From Combretum micranthum (taxonomy: Eukaryota; Streptophyta; Magnoliopsida; Myrtales; Combretaceae): a stretch of 64,000 nt of DNA. Numbering within the stretch: position 1 is the first letter of the stretch; the number at the start of each line of letters is the position of its first letter. A model generated the notes under the pieces. The model was not told the origin of the DNA and did not search any database. It saw nothing but the letters and a program-made list of their open reading frames with translations. Both the position numbers and the translations under genes were made by a program. The stretch covers positions 372,001-436,000 of the forward strand of contig JAMXBD010000721.1 in the NCBI GenBank assembly GCA_024138025.1. The letters run 5' to 3'. Of this stretch, positions 49,137 to 60,960 are shown in pieces.

Positions 49137-50910
49137 TATTTGTTTTGAATAGTTTTGGGTTGATTTACCCATGGAATAGAGGAAAGTGATACTGCTTTTG
49201 AATAGGTGGTTGGAATAGGGGCTCTTTGGCTTGATGGTTCAGTAAGCGTTGCTAGAATAAGCCTCATGACATGGTTGGCTTTGGTTTTAGGTTTGGAAGA
49301 TCTGACCGTGTTTACCTTAGAGAAATTCCTTAGATAAAAAAGATCAGGAAGAGAGTTAAGACTTTTCTTTGATAATTTCATTATCAAAATCGAAAACAGA
49401 TAAAATGGCTTGCCATATGGGAAAAATTTGTTTTGAATCTAAATTTTTAAAGTCTTTGAGTAAAATTTCTGTTGTAGATTTGCAATCAACTCGAATTAAA
49501 AACTCTTTGGTAAAAAAATCTTCTTGAAATTTGGAAACACAAAGAATAATTGCCAAGACTTCCTTTTTTATAGTTACTTGAGCACCTTGCCAAAATCCTT
49601 AATAATATCTTACTGTTTGTTCTTTATCATCAACTATTTGCTTGAGTATTCCCCTGCATTTAATGCATCAATTTCTATAATTAACTAATTCTATGGATTA
49701 GGGATACCTAAACATGGAGGTTTTTTTTTTTTTTACCTTTTTCTTAATTTCTTGAACAATTTTAGCCATTTCTTCATTCTAAGCCAAAGGATTTTATTTT
49801 AATAATTGAAATAAAGGTTTACACTTAACCCTTAAATTTGGAATGAAGTCGGATACAAAATTTAGACAATCTAAAAAGCTCTATAGTCATTTTTATCATT
49901 TATTTCATTCGAAAATTTATTAGCAAATTCTATCAATCGATCTATCCATAGGTTTATTTGTTTCTTGATTAATATCATGACCACGAAATCTTATCTTAGT
50001 TTGAAATAATTTCATCTTTTTAGCAGGGACAACTAAACTATTTATTTTAATAATATTAAAAAATATTTCCAAGTGTTTAAAATGTTAATTTAAATTTTTT
50101 GAATAAATCAAGACACCATCTATATAAACTATTGAAAAATTAGTATGTGGAGAATATATATCATTCGTTACATTTTGAAATTCATATTAACATAATATTC
50201 CATTCATAATGACCAAAAATACCATAAAGGCAGTTTTACATCCATCAAATTCATCAATTTGAATTTGTAAAAATTCTTATTTCATATCAAATTTTGAGAA
50301 AATTTTACCTCTAATAATCTATTCAGAAAATCTCTTTTGTTTGGAATTTGACATCTAATCCATTTTAATACAATGTTTAATGATTTATAATTAATTACTA
50401 ATCTAGAAGCTCTTCATTCTAATTCTGTTTGAATTTGAACATAAAAAGTAGAGCATGACCTGGATTTTGACTTTCTAATTAATTTTTTGCCCAACAATTC
50501 TTAGCTTAAACAAACAAAATACAAATACAATTATAGATGAAAAACAGACAAGCCAAACAAATTGGCTTTGGTTGGAATATTTTCTTCACTAAAGTCTACC
50601 ACATATGATAATTTTACCATATGTTTATTTATTGACCATAATGCACTAGTATTTCTACACAATTTTCCTTTTCAATTTTTTGTTGAATATTTTTTGTCTT
50701 CTCTTGAATATACTTTGATTTAGTTGTTGAGTAATTCTTTGATTTTCTATTTCTTCCTTAAGAAAATTTATTTGTTTAACTTTATTGATCATTTTTTCTT
50801 TCAATAGAATAATTTCTTTCTCTTTAATAGCAAAAATAAAATTAAAAGATATTTATTTTCCTTTGACTTTCGTTGCTAATCCTTTGGATGTAATTTGAAA
50901 GGGATATAAC
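49137..50910 (-). pseudogene. Endogenous pararetrovirus fragment 3: protease end, reverse transcriptase, RNase H
   Basis: On the minus strand, 50910-50740 matches the protease tail of fragment 6 (LYPFQITSKGLAT). RT palm residues follow, with the active-site box at 50115-50126 reading YIDG instead of YIDD. RT thumb residues include KKMKLFQTKIRF near 50000. RNase H residues FLIRVDCKS and WQAILSVFDFD lie at 49560-49390. The frames are broken by stops. The order protease-RT-RNase H without integrase, together with the tRNA-iMet primer site elsewhere in the cluster, indicates Caulimoviridae. By memory it resembles the florendovirus/petuvirus group, but I cannot prove the genus. Confidence 0.82.
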
Positions 50911-53142
50911 ATAGTGGCGAGCCTAGGTTTTGATTTCTGCTTCGATTTCCTTTAATCTGATTCGTAGTAAACCCTAACCCATTCAATACGAATCATCGAC
51001 TGAGAATTAAAGGAAATTTTGAATTTTGGAAATATTTTGGATTCGCCACTCAACTAAAGTCGAGAAAAAAGATAAAACAAAACCAATGGGTAGGTTGATT
51101 TCGGTTTTGCTACTGATCCATGAAAAAATCATTTTGAAAACGAGAATCAGAAATTAACTTGAGTCTAGGGGCTAACCTATTAAAATCTAAACGGTTACCA
51201 CTTTAGCTTTCCAATTTTAAATTGCTTTCTTTTAAACCTTAATTTCAAAATCTAAACTATTTACAAGGCTCTAACTATTTACGAATATGTACAAATTTAC
51301 TTAAACTAAGAGAAACAAACACAATCACAAAAATAAATTTTTTACATATTTTGAGTCGTCCATTTAGGTGTCTACATATCCGTTAATCAAGATTAGACCA
51401 CACGTAGTTCTTTAAGAAAAATTTATTTTGCTGGTTAATTTTAGTATTTTGAAATCTTATCACTTTAAGTTCATTAAGTTTTATGATTTAATAAAAATTA
51501 TCTAATTTTATGTGATTATTAAATCTATCAAATTAATTTTGAACAAATTTATAAATATCAAATTTTTCTAGGTGTCAGAATGATTTTTTTTAAACAAAAA
51601 AATCATCATAATATCAATCATCACAAAAACTCATGTAAAACTATCACAATTATTTATAAACACAAACTTCACACTATTATCAAATATTAACATCAAACAA
51701 ATATCACGATGATTAATATTATTAAAACTTTAACTAATTTTACTTATTAATTTATTTCTGCGAAAACATATATTTATTACTAATTATATATAATCTATTA
51801 TTATCATATAATATATACATATACACATATATGGTAAGGAAAACTTACCTGGATGAAGATGGCTCCGTGTGCAGGAATCGAAGACGACCAGGTATGAAGA
51901 CCATGACAGCGTGCAGAGGATCGGCGAGCGGATGAACGAAGGACGACTCGCGACAACCAGGATCGACGACGATGATGACAGGAGCAGTTCGGCGATGGCA
52001 TCAGCAACGGCGAGGGTCGACGATGACGTGGCAGTGGACGACCAATAAGGCAAATTGGCAAGGATGGGAGATAAATGATTGAGGGCTTTTGAAGTCCTCA
52101 ATATTCCGAACAAATCAATGTAAATTAATTGTTCTAATTTTCCTTTCCTCCTTCTAAAACAGAAGATGATGAGGGTATTTATAAGCTTTAATTCGACCAA
52201 AACCTTCCTAATCTATAAATCTCGAACTTAAGGCTTGTAAAACACGTTTTGGGCAAAATTTGAATAATATAAGTGATAATTCTATTATATGATAAATATT
52301 GAATAAAACATATTGATAATTGTCTGTGAGTTGTATGGTCATCTTAAACTTGACTAAAAACTACTGGTACCATAAATGAAAATGAACATGCATTACATTA
52401 TATGCACATTTTGCATTTTAAAAGGAGTGATGACCCTGCTCGTATTAGCATTTCGGTTCTCTAGTGACGCACCTGGTTTTTCTAGATGACTTTTCCTAGT
52501 TCTTTTAGGAGCACATTTGTTATGTTCTGTTCCACGGGAACTAACTGGTATCGAAGGAATACCGCTCATGGTATTGACATGAAATGACTAATACCTAATG
52601 GTGTTTCTTTGCTTCAAGGATAAGAGTGAAATATTTTAAAGTAATTTGTGAAAGTTTATGGTACCCATTCTTCCTTGGTTCTTTGATTCTCTTGGGTACG
52701 GTATACCGCTCTTCATGGCTTCCTTCAACCCCAATGAGAGGGCGTAAATCTCCATCTTGTTTAGATTCCGGATATCTAAGCTTGTGCTTGCACATATGGT
52801 TGATTATTGCATTACATACGCTTGTTAATTAAACTTGTTGTTTATTGCTTGATGTGTGGTTTGGTCAGGTTATCTCACTAAGCTTGTGGATTGCTCACCC
52901 CCTAACAGTTTTTATACGGAAACAATGATAGTTATGATTGGGCTAAGAATGTGTGAAGAGTGCTTTTCTATCAAACTTTCAGGAAGTTAAAAGGCTAGGT
53001 TACTGTGAACTTATAATGTAATTATGAGTAATTTGTACAAATAGCTGAGACTTTACAATTTGTAGGATTGAAATCCCATTTTCACTATTTGGTAGGGGAT
53101 ATCGATTCTCTTGGATCTTGATGGAAGGAGAAAAATTAGATT
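50911..53142. other. LTR-like noncoding sequence with a GC-rich island
   Basis: There is no recognisable protein. 50960-51420 contains GGATTCGCCACTC and AGGTGTCTACATATCC..AGACCACACGTAGTTCT segments that are common in plant Gypsy repeats. 51845-52060 is a sharply GC-richer, GACGA-rich island. 52430-53100 has the style of a Gypsy LTR on the plus strand (ATCTCACTAAGCTTGTGGATTGCTCACCCCCT at about 52870). No ends or target duplications were found, so the number of elements is unknown. Confidence 0.35.
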
Positions 53143-54390
53143 CTATAGTTGAATCTCAATAATACTATTACATGTATATGTATCAGTCAAGTAGAAATAT
53201 AAATAAATAAATAGAGTATTGTGATATTTGAGTTGCAAGACGGTTATCATATTATGAGTGCATACGTGGTATGATAACTTTAGAATAATCCTAGTAGGCC
53301 CCATTTTAAGGCGTAACAATTTATCTTCTTTGATTTCACTAGGTTGATTAAAAGTTCTCAATTTAGTAATGTACACATTCCACTAAGCTTGGTGAATGGC
53401 TAATGCCAGGGCTTGGTGATTGACTGAAGGGAGCTAAGGGTCGTCTATTGCTTAATTAGGGAAATTGAATCTAGAGACTTCCATTATCAAATCTTTGAAT
53501 AAGAAGGGGTCTAATATTTGAAACACTATGTCTAGTGGGAGGACCTCTTCTAAAAATCACTCTTCTGTAAGAGATATTTCTTCCTAACTTAAAGTTTTTG
53601 GAGTATAGACTATAGAGCCTTTTGTTTTTGCCTTTAACAAAACAGTTTCTCTTTTAGGAGAAATTCTTTTAGTTATATATATATATATTTGAACTCATAC
53701 ATTTGTAATAAATTCTAAATATAAGGACAATATTTTTTTTGTTCCATTTCCATAATTTGGGTATTTAGATTGAATATGAAATATGAGACCATCCAATGCA
53801 TAAGGATCATCTATAACAATGGTAAAGTTTGGATAATATTTTGTATATCACGGACCGCTCTGTAAATTTATTTGGAATAAACATAGTATTGACTCATCAA
53901 AATCATTATTTCTAGCATATATAGGCCATATTGGAAAAAGATGATTTAATCCTATTCTGCGAAGGGGTTTGATTGGTATTTGAACATGTCATATATGTAA
54001 ATAATGGTATTTTTCTTTATGTTTATTGATTCCTTCTTTTGATAAAGGTTCAATAATTTTGTGTTTGTTTATGGGTAAAGACATTGATCTCTCTGCAATT
54101 TTGATAACATAATCATGTTTTAAGTTGAAACTTCAAATTTGATAAATTTCTCAATTATTCTATTTACATATTAACCAATTAAATAAATCTCGTTCAACTT
54201 GAGCAATTTTCACTTCACGTTGATTATCTATGTCTTGTATTTGATTAAAATCTAGGGAAAATGAACTTCTACTCGATCTAGGACTACTAGAAGAAGAAGA
54301 TCTTCTTCATAAACTCATTTTAACTTAATTAATTTCAATTGGGTCATAAATCAATTAATGATTATTATAGGAACACCCCGTTGACCAACG
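53143..54390 (-). pseudogene. Endogenous pararetrovirus fragment 4: leader end and movement protein
   Basis: On the minus strand the leader segment shared with fragment 1 (54340-54385) is followed by a Ser/Arg-rich start and then residues of the Caulimoviridae 30K-type movement protein. These include LPINKHKIIEPLSKEGINKH (about 54030-54090), IPIKPLRRIGLN (about 53945-53980) and YTPKTLS (near 53600). The movement protein would act in cell-to-cell spread through plasmodesmata. Several stops and frame shifts make it non-functional. The part beyond 53400 is assigned only by continuity. Confidence 0.68.
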
Positions 54391-54560
54391 AAAACAAACT
54401 TTTGCTACATATCAAGCCATTTTATCTATTTTTGATTTTGATATTGAATTTATTAAAGGAGAGTCTAGCTCTCTTCCTGATTTATTAAAGGTAAATATGG
54501 TCAGTTTGCCCAAACCTAAAACAAAGGTCACTATGCCATGAAGCATTCTCCAACAACATT
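54391..54560 (+). pseudogene. Endogenous pararetrovirus fragment 5: RNase H tail, inverted junction
   Basis: The plus strand reads YQAILSIFDFDIEFIKGESS at about 54403-54465, then LPDLL. This matches the RNase H end in fragment 3 (WQAILSVFDFD) but lies in the opposite orientation to the adjoining fragment 4. The junction at about 54385-54392 joins a leader on one strand to an RNase H tail on the other. Confidence 0.7.
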
Positions 54561-54639
54561 CATTGCTCCCCCAAACTTGGAAAAAAATAAATTTTAAATG
54601 TTTTTGAAAAGAAAAAAAAATTGCATGTTATATGAACAC

Positions 54640-55460
54640 TATAAAGAGAAAGCCATAACATAAAACTAAAATGATTTAGTGGTTATGTATTTATTTTTAC
54701 ATGATTATATGTTAAAATCCCATGAGACTGCTTTTAGTACTTTTTCAATGTGTATTTATTACACAAGCTTCTCTCTCTACATATGTTTGTGTTGTGTTTC
54801 TTTTTAACTTTTTATATCACTATAATTGCTAATAATAAATTTTTTTTATCATAAAATTATATAACTAAATAAATTATTGTTAATAACTATTTTATATCCA
54901 AAGTATACTATAAGTAGTAATTATTATTATCCATACTACACCTGGATCTTATTGCACACTAATTATATAACTTGATTTAGTAATTTTTTTTCATTTCATT
55001 TCATGATTTATTTGTACTAAAAGTAATCATATTGCATATTAAAATTATATAATTTGATTTAGTAGCATTATTTTTTTTTCTACATGCAATGTTAAGAAAA
55101 TAAACACATATTATTAAATAAATATCTTATCTAGATATATTTTATGGTTTATTATGGTTTATTTTTATTAAAAGTAACATTTATATAAATATTAACTTTA
55201 TATTTTTTTATTAATAATTAATTTTCGAGTGACATATATACCATCTCTTATGAAATACACTAAATATTCTTAACTATGGTTTGAATCATTTTTTTTTTCA
55301 TGAAGTTTTAAAAATATCATATTGAATTCATTATGAAATTCTCAGAAATATATAAGATGTAATATAATTGTAATAGTGAGTAAATATTAATAAATAATTT
55401 TAAGATTAACTAAATTAAGGCCCACTCTCCTAGTTGTATAATCCTGCATCCGTCCCTGAT
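54640..55460 (+). repeat. AT-rich dispersed repeat A, copy 2
   Basis: Same orientation as 10010-10925, with shared blocks such as AACTATTTTATATCCAAAGTATAC, CACACTAATTATATAACTTGATTTAGTAA and AAATATTAATAAATAATTTTAAGATTAA. It ends ...TTGTATAATCCTGCATCCGTCCCTG (55433-55457), an end style seen in plant non-autonomous DNA transposons. It lies between two pararetrovirus fragments. Confidence 0.6.
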
Positions 55461-55619
55461 TAAACCTAAGAGCCCTTGTTCCAACCACCTATTCAAAAGT
55501 AGTATCCTTTTCCTCTATTCCATGTGTAAATCAACTCGTAACTATTCAAAACTAATACCAAGCCTTACATCCAAATGCACATCCAAAATCAGCTTATGTT
55601 CAAATTAAAGAACACTGTA

Positions 55620-56690
55620 TGAAAAAATGTTCAAAATTCCTTTTTGCCATTGAGACAGAAATCTCAAAAGATTTTACTATGAAAAATCCCTCATGCCATT
55701 GTTCAAAATCTATTTCTAAAAGAATGACACTTTATGCCATTCAATCCAAACAAATACTGCGACTTTTATAAATATGTATTGGTCGAAGCACAGATATTGA
55801 AATCACACACGTTCCAAACGACAAAGGAGAAATTACTTATTAAAAGTATAAAATTTTATTGAAAAAAGTTGTAAAATTTTAAAGGTTGATTTTCATAAGC
55901 AATGGAACCAACATCCATTCACACCAAAAAACTTTACACAACCATTTGTTCCCATTGATATTCAACTACTATGATTAGTTGGTTACATTGTGACACGGGA
56001 ATTTGTGTTTTATTTCATAGACCATTCCCATTCGTGGTTTTTTCAATTTAAGACGACTTAAATAAATTTTCAACATAGTTTGCTCGATGGTTTGAATTTT
56101 TTGATCTAATTGATAAAATACTCCTAGACAAGATTTACAAGAGATATCAAATATTCTACAAAAATGATAAAAGCCTTCTATTTTGTTTAAGATTTAATAT
56201 AGGATGGACAATGACATGGTCCTAGATAACTGAGAATGACGAATGGGGACATCCTTTTACCAATAGGATTTATAGAGTTCAATGGTATGTTATTATTATT
56301 TTAGTAATCAATAATGAATTCACAATTGAATTGATGGCCTTATTAGATACTGAAGCTTATCAAAATTATATTCAAGAAGGATTAATTTCCACAAAATATT
56401 ATGGAAAAAATATTGAAAAATTAGTATCAACTAATGAATTAAAATGAAATGTCAAACATAAGTTTTCAAATGCCAAAGTTGTTCAAAGTGGGATTAATTT
56501 TAAAACATCATTTATATTAGTAAAAAACATAAATAAGACAATAATATTAGGAACACCTTTCATTACAATGTTATATCCCTTTCAAATTACATCTAAAGGA
56601 TTAGCAACATTAGCCAAAGAAAAAGAAGTATCTTTCAATTTTATTTTCCCTGTTAAAGAGAAAGAAATTAATTTGGTAAATGTACAAATA
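55620..56690 (+). pseudogene. Endogenous pararetrovirus fragment 6: capsid end and aspartic protease
   Basis: The plus strand is parallel to fragment 2 from about 55628, including the WGHPF motif near 56245. It then continues into a retroviral-type aspartic protease: LMALLDTEAYQN at about 56330-56365, where family members have D-[ST]-G and this copy has DTE, followed by YIQEGLISTKYY and the ILGTPF flap/core motif near 56548-56565. The frame is open over most of 56290-56690 except for a TGA near 56443. Its end matches the start of fragment 3. Confidence 0.78.
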
Positions 56691-56813
56691 TAAAGTGGCA
56701 ATCCATGAAGGAAGGGAGAGAGAATTCTCATATTTTGATATATAGGCTATTTAGTGTAGAATGAGGATGAATGAAATAGTTATTTACCGTAAATGATATG
56801 TAATTCATGTTTA

Positions 56814-58352
56814 TGTTGGGGTTATAGATCCGACTCATATGGGTCTATAATCAAGGAAATCCTAAATATATGTGATATATTTAGATAGATATATATGGGA
56901 AAATGAGAAGACATGGAAGAGATAAATGCGAGAAATTAATGCTAGTTAAATGGAATAAATGCGGCTAGCATTAAATGTGAGCATTTCTTGTTTTTCTTAT
57001 AAATTCTCATTGGTTTTGTCTTTCAGTGTAGATATACACCCGAGAAGTGTAGAGACATACCGTGAGGTGTGTGGATTATATTCACCAGGGTTTAGAGACA
57101 CGCCATGAGGTGTGTGGAAGATATACACTAGAGAGGTGTAGAGGCACGTCATAAGGCATGTGATTATATACATAGGGGAGGTGTAAAGACACGTCGTGAG
57201 GCGTGTGGATTATATACACCGAGATATGTGGAGACATACCTGGGGTGTATGGAGGGACAAGATGTTGATCCTTGTTCCAATGTTCCACCGATCCACGGTG
57301 ATGAAAGGTGTTCCGCCTAAAGCGGTGATGAAGAGAAGAAATAGGAGAACAAGATGGGTGTCTCTTCTCAAGCCTAGATAGGATAGATCTAGAGAGAGAA
57401 AGAGAGGGAATTCTAGAGAGAGAAATTCTAGATGAATAAATCTTGTTTCTGTTTGTAATTTCACCAGTTGAAGGTGATGAATCGGTAATCCACTAAAAGA
57501 TCTAGTGATGAGCAATAATATGTAATCCTATTATATTATTTATAGTGGATGAAAAGAGATCCAATCTTTTTCCTCTTGCCAAAAGGAGAAAACATGCAAT
57601 AAACAAAATTGCATAAAGTAAATAACAGACACAAGGACATAACGTGGAAAACCTAAAGCCGGAAAAACATGGACCAGCAGCGCACAGATTCATCCACTAT
57701 AAACAATATAATGGGATTACAGATTATTGTTAATCACTAGATCTCTATAGTGGATTACCGATTCATCACCTTCAGCCGGTGGATCTACAAACAGAAACAA
57801 AATCTATTCATCTAGATTTTCTCTCTTTAGGATTCCCTCTCTTTCACTGTCTGGATCTACCATATCTAGGCTTGAGAAGAGACACCCATCTTGTTCTCCT
57901 ATTTCTTCTCTTCATCACCGCTTAAGGCGGAACACCTTTCATCACCGTTGACTGGTGGCATACCGGAACAAGGATCAATATCTTGTCCCTCCACACGCCT
58001 CATGGCGTGTCTCTACACCTCCCTCGTGTATACCCCCGTGTATACAATCCACACGCCTCACGGTGTGTCTCTACACCTCCCCGGTGTATATCTACACTAA
58101 AAGACAAAATCAATGATAATTTATAAGAAAAACAAGAAGGCTCACATTTAATGCTAGTCGCATTTATTGCATTTGACCAACATTAATTTTTCGCATTTAT
58201 CTCTTCTATGTCTTCTCATTTTCCCATATATATCCATCTAAATATATCACATATATTTAGGATTTCTATTTTCAGTGTCTTCTAAATATATACAATATGT
58301 ATTTATGATTTATTGGTTGTAGACCCATATGAGTTGATCTATAACCCCAACA
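56814..58352. mobile_element. Palindromic LTR-like element with 5-bp target duplication
   Basis: The left arm 56814-57551 and the reverse complement of the right arm 57692-58352 match throughout, from TGTTGGGGTTATAGATC at the tip to ATAGTGGATGA at the inner end. The central loop is about 140 bp. The flanks GTTTA (56809-56813) and GTTTA (58353-58357) are identical. TG...CA ends with a 5-bp duplication are the integrase signature of LTR elements, but arms this long are not usual for an LTR. No coding sequence. The arms differ mainly by tandem-repeat number and one insertion of about 50 bp. Confidence 0.8.
57032..57245 (+). repeat. ~45-bp tandem repeats in left arm of the palindromic element
   Basis: About five units of the type TATACACC..GAGGTGTAGAGACACG..(G)TGAGGCGTGTGGAT. 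The right arm has only about two and a half units (about 57990-58097, inverted), so copy number changed after the arms arose. Confidence 0.8.
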
Positions 58353-60960
58353 GTTTATAATGTAATTTAGAACAATGTCAAATTTAGTATTTGATGAAAA
58401 TTTAATTTAATACTTAAATTTTAAAGTAGTCAATTTAATACGAGTCTATTTGTTTCGTCATCTGTTTTGGTTTTATTTTTTATAAAATAGGATACTGATA
58501 AAAAACATAGGTTTTTACTCATAAATAAATCAAACAAACTGGATATTGATATAAAACACATATAATATAAATACTAATGAAAAACTGATCATCCAAACAT
58601 ATCCGGATTTAGTAACTTACTAAAAATAAAAGTGATTCATGATGGTGCCAATATTGGGAATTCTAAGAAACGTCTTAAAAAAAAACTTAAGTAAAATATA
58701 AGTACAAATATAAATCATTTCTGTTTTCCCTGTTATGATATTATTCTCACTATGGCTTGATCATATCATATCCAATGTCTATTCACGATTATCCGAACAC
58801 AATATCGAATTTACAAATTCATAAAAATGACTTGCATTGCTTGATGGCTCAAAGAACACACACAATCAAACTTGACTAACTCTAGATTTGGCACTTTAAC
58901 ATCAACATCATCATTTTATCACATCGAGCATGATACACTAAATGGAATAATTAATAATATATAAATATTAATAATTTTTCTTTCATATAAACATCTTTAT
59001 AAAAACTATATATTATTTTTATTGTTTTATTAAAACATATTAATATTCACTCGTATATGACTCATTGGATCTCTCTTCTCACATCACACTTCACCATCAA
59101 AACGAACTCTACAAAGAAAAGCAATAAAGAGCGAAACACCCAAACATAAAAAGGTATAAAGGAGCACTCGTTCATGTTCAATGCAATAATGAATCCTAAG
59201 TAGCGGGTCCCTGATGTCATAGGGCATGGGCATTTCTTGTACGTGCATGTTCTGAAACTTCCAATTTCACCCTTTATAACCTTACTTTCCCATAAGTCCC
59301 GAAATAACCATCAATACGTGATGGAATAATAAATGTAAAAGATAATATAGAAAGAATAGAAAAAAAAATGTTTATGTCTTTTCAGTTATAATTGGGATAA
59401 ATCACACCGTAAGATCCTGGTATTTAGTGGTAAGTCATTTAAGGTTCTAACATTTTAAGTGGTAAAAAAAAGTGTCATGATAAGTTTATTTAAGGTCCCA
59501 ATGTTTAAAAAAATGGATCAACTGAGTTTTAATTAAATATTCTTTCTTGTTGGCACGTGTCATTGGAAACACAAGCTAACCCACTTATTCAAACATTGGA
59601 TCTTAAATGAATTTATCTTCAAACGTTGAGACCTTTTTGTGTAATATATATGTTATAATTGTTTTCTTGACATAGATAGGCAATAGATGCTTATGAAAAA
59701 TAAAAGTATTTATGTGATTATTTGATTTTCATTTGTAATTTATTTGTATCCGATCTATATCTATATTTTATTTGTATATTATCTTTATTTTGTCTGTTTG
59801 ATCTGTTATGAGTAAAAATATATGTTTTTCATCTATATCTATTTCTTAACAAATAACCTGCTTGAAAATAATTAAAAAAAAGATGTTAAAACAACCATGA
59901 TAAGATAAACCAAACAAACCCTAAAATCAAGCACAAAGATAAGGGAGAATAGAAATAATGTGGTATATAAGCTTGCAAACTTGAAAATCTAGTCTAATAT
60001 TACTATTACAACGGGGGGATCGAACCTGATATCTTTCACTCGAGAGTAAGGAAAAATGTCACTAGATTATAAGGCTATTGACAAAATCTAATTTAATACT
60101 TAAAAGGATAAAAAACTATACATCCACAACTAAATTTTTATTTTTTTGAAACTAAAATTAGCAACCAATCCATCCTTAAAATCATCACAGATATATAATA
60201 TCAGATATTAACATATCACATCAGTTGATTAAATCACCATGAACCCATATATGATTTGAAATTGATACTAAGGTAAATTACACCATGTTTGGTTCACTAG
60301 GATATATGAAATATGAAAATAAATAATATTTTTTTATAGGTTATTTTTGAAAAATAATATTTTTCCTATAAGAATTAGTAATCCGTTTGATATCTATTCC
60401 ATGTTATATGAAATAAATATTCTTATGATATAATTCCTTATAAATCAAATGAAAGAATAATTATTTTATGATAATAAAGGTAGAATATTAGTCCATTTTA
60501 TTAAACCAATCACAACATAAGCTTGTAATATATCTAGGATATGATTCGTTATTTTTTTTAAATTTAAAAGTTTAGAAAGTAAGTTTTATTTATTTTAAAC
60601 TTACTATTTAACACTAATAATTACATCTTATCTTATTTTATTCTTTTCAATAAACTTTCCATTACATTTCCATAGATCATTGATTGGAATTTTGGCTGCA
60701 AGACAAGTTTCTTTTCTTTTTTTTTTTTTTGGGTCCGTCGTCAGTGTAGGAAGGTGCAAGCTAACCCCAATGTCAAAGGGAAAAAAAAAAAAAAGACACT
60801 GTAGACAGGTGTCCCGTTGCAAAAGATGGTGTGACCACTTTCTTTGTTGTCTAGCTAATAAATATGCTTTAGACGTCCTTTTTAAATCATTTGCTTCTAT
60901 TTGCGAAAAAAAAAAAAAAAAAAGAGAGGGAGAATCCCAAAACCAACCGAATTCCTAAAA
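58353..60960. other. Intergenic region upstream of VPS41
   Basis: AT-rich with no gene. 58380-58440 shares a TTTAATTTAATACTTA...AGTCAATTTAATAC segment with 45510-45555, probably a dispersed repeat. 60001-60080 read on the minus strand has a GGTTCGATCCC box-B-like element (60013-60023) and may be a tRNA-derived repeat. Runs of 15 or more A occur at 60781-60794 and 60906-60923. Confidence 0.4.
60001..60080 (-). repeat. Possible tRNA-derived (SINE-like) fragment
   Basis: The minus strand reads ...AATCTAGTGACATT...CTCTCGAGTG...ATATCAGGTTCGATCCCCCC. The last part is a good RNA polymerase III box B, and the first is a poor box A at about the right distance. It does not fold as a tRNA by eye. No tail or target duplication was found. 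Confidence 0.3.

Noticed and set aside
60001..60080. tRNA gene on the minus strand
   Set aside because: Box B is good, but box A is poor and no cloverleaf can be drawn, so it is kept only as a possible tRNA-derived repeat.
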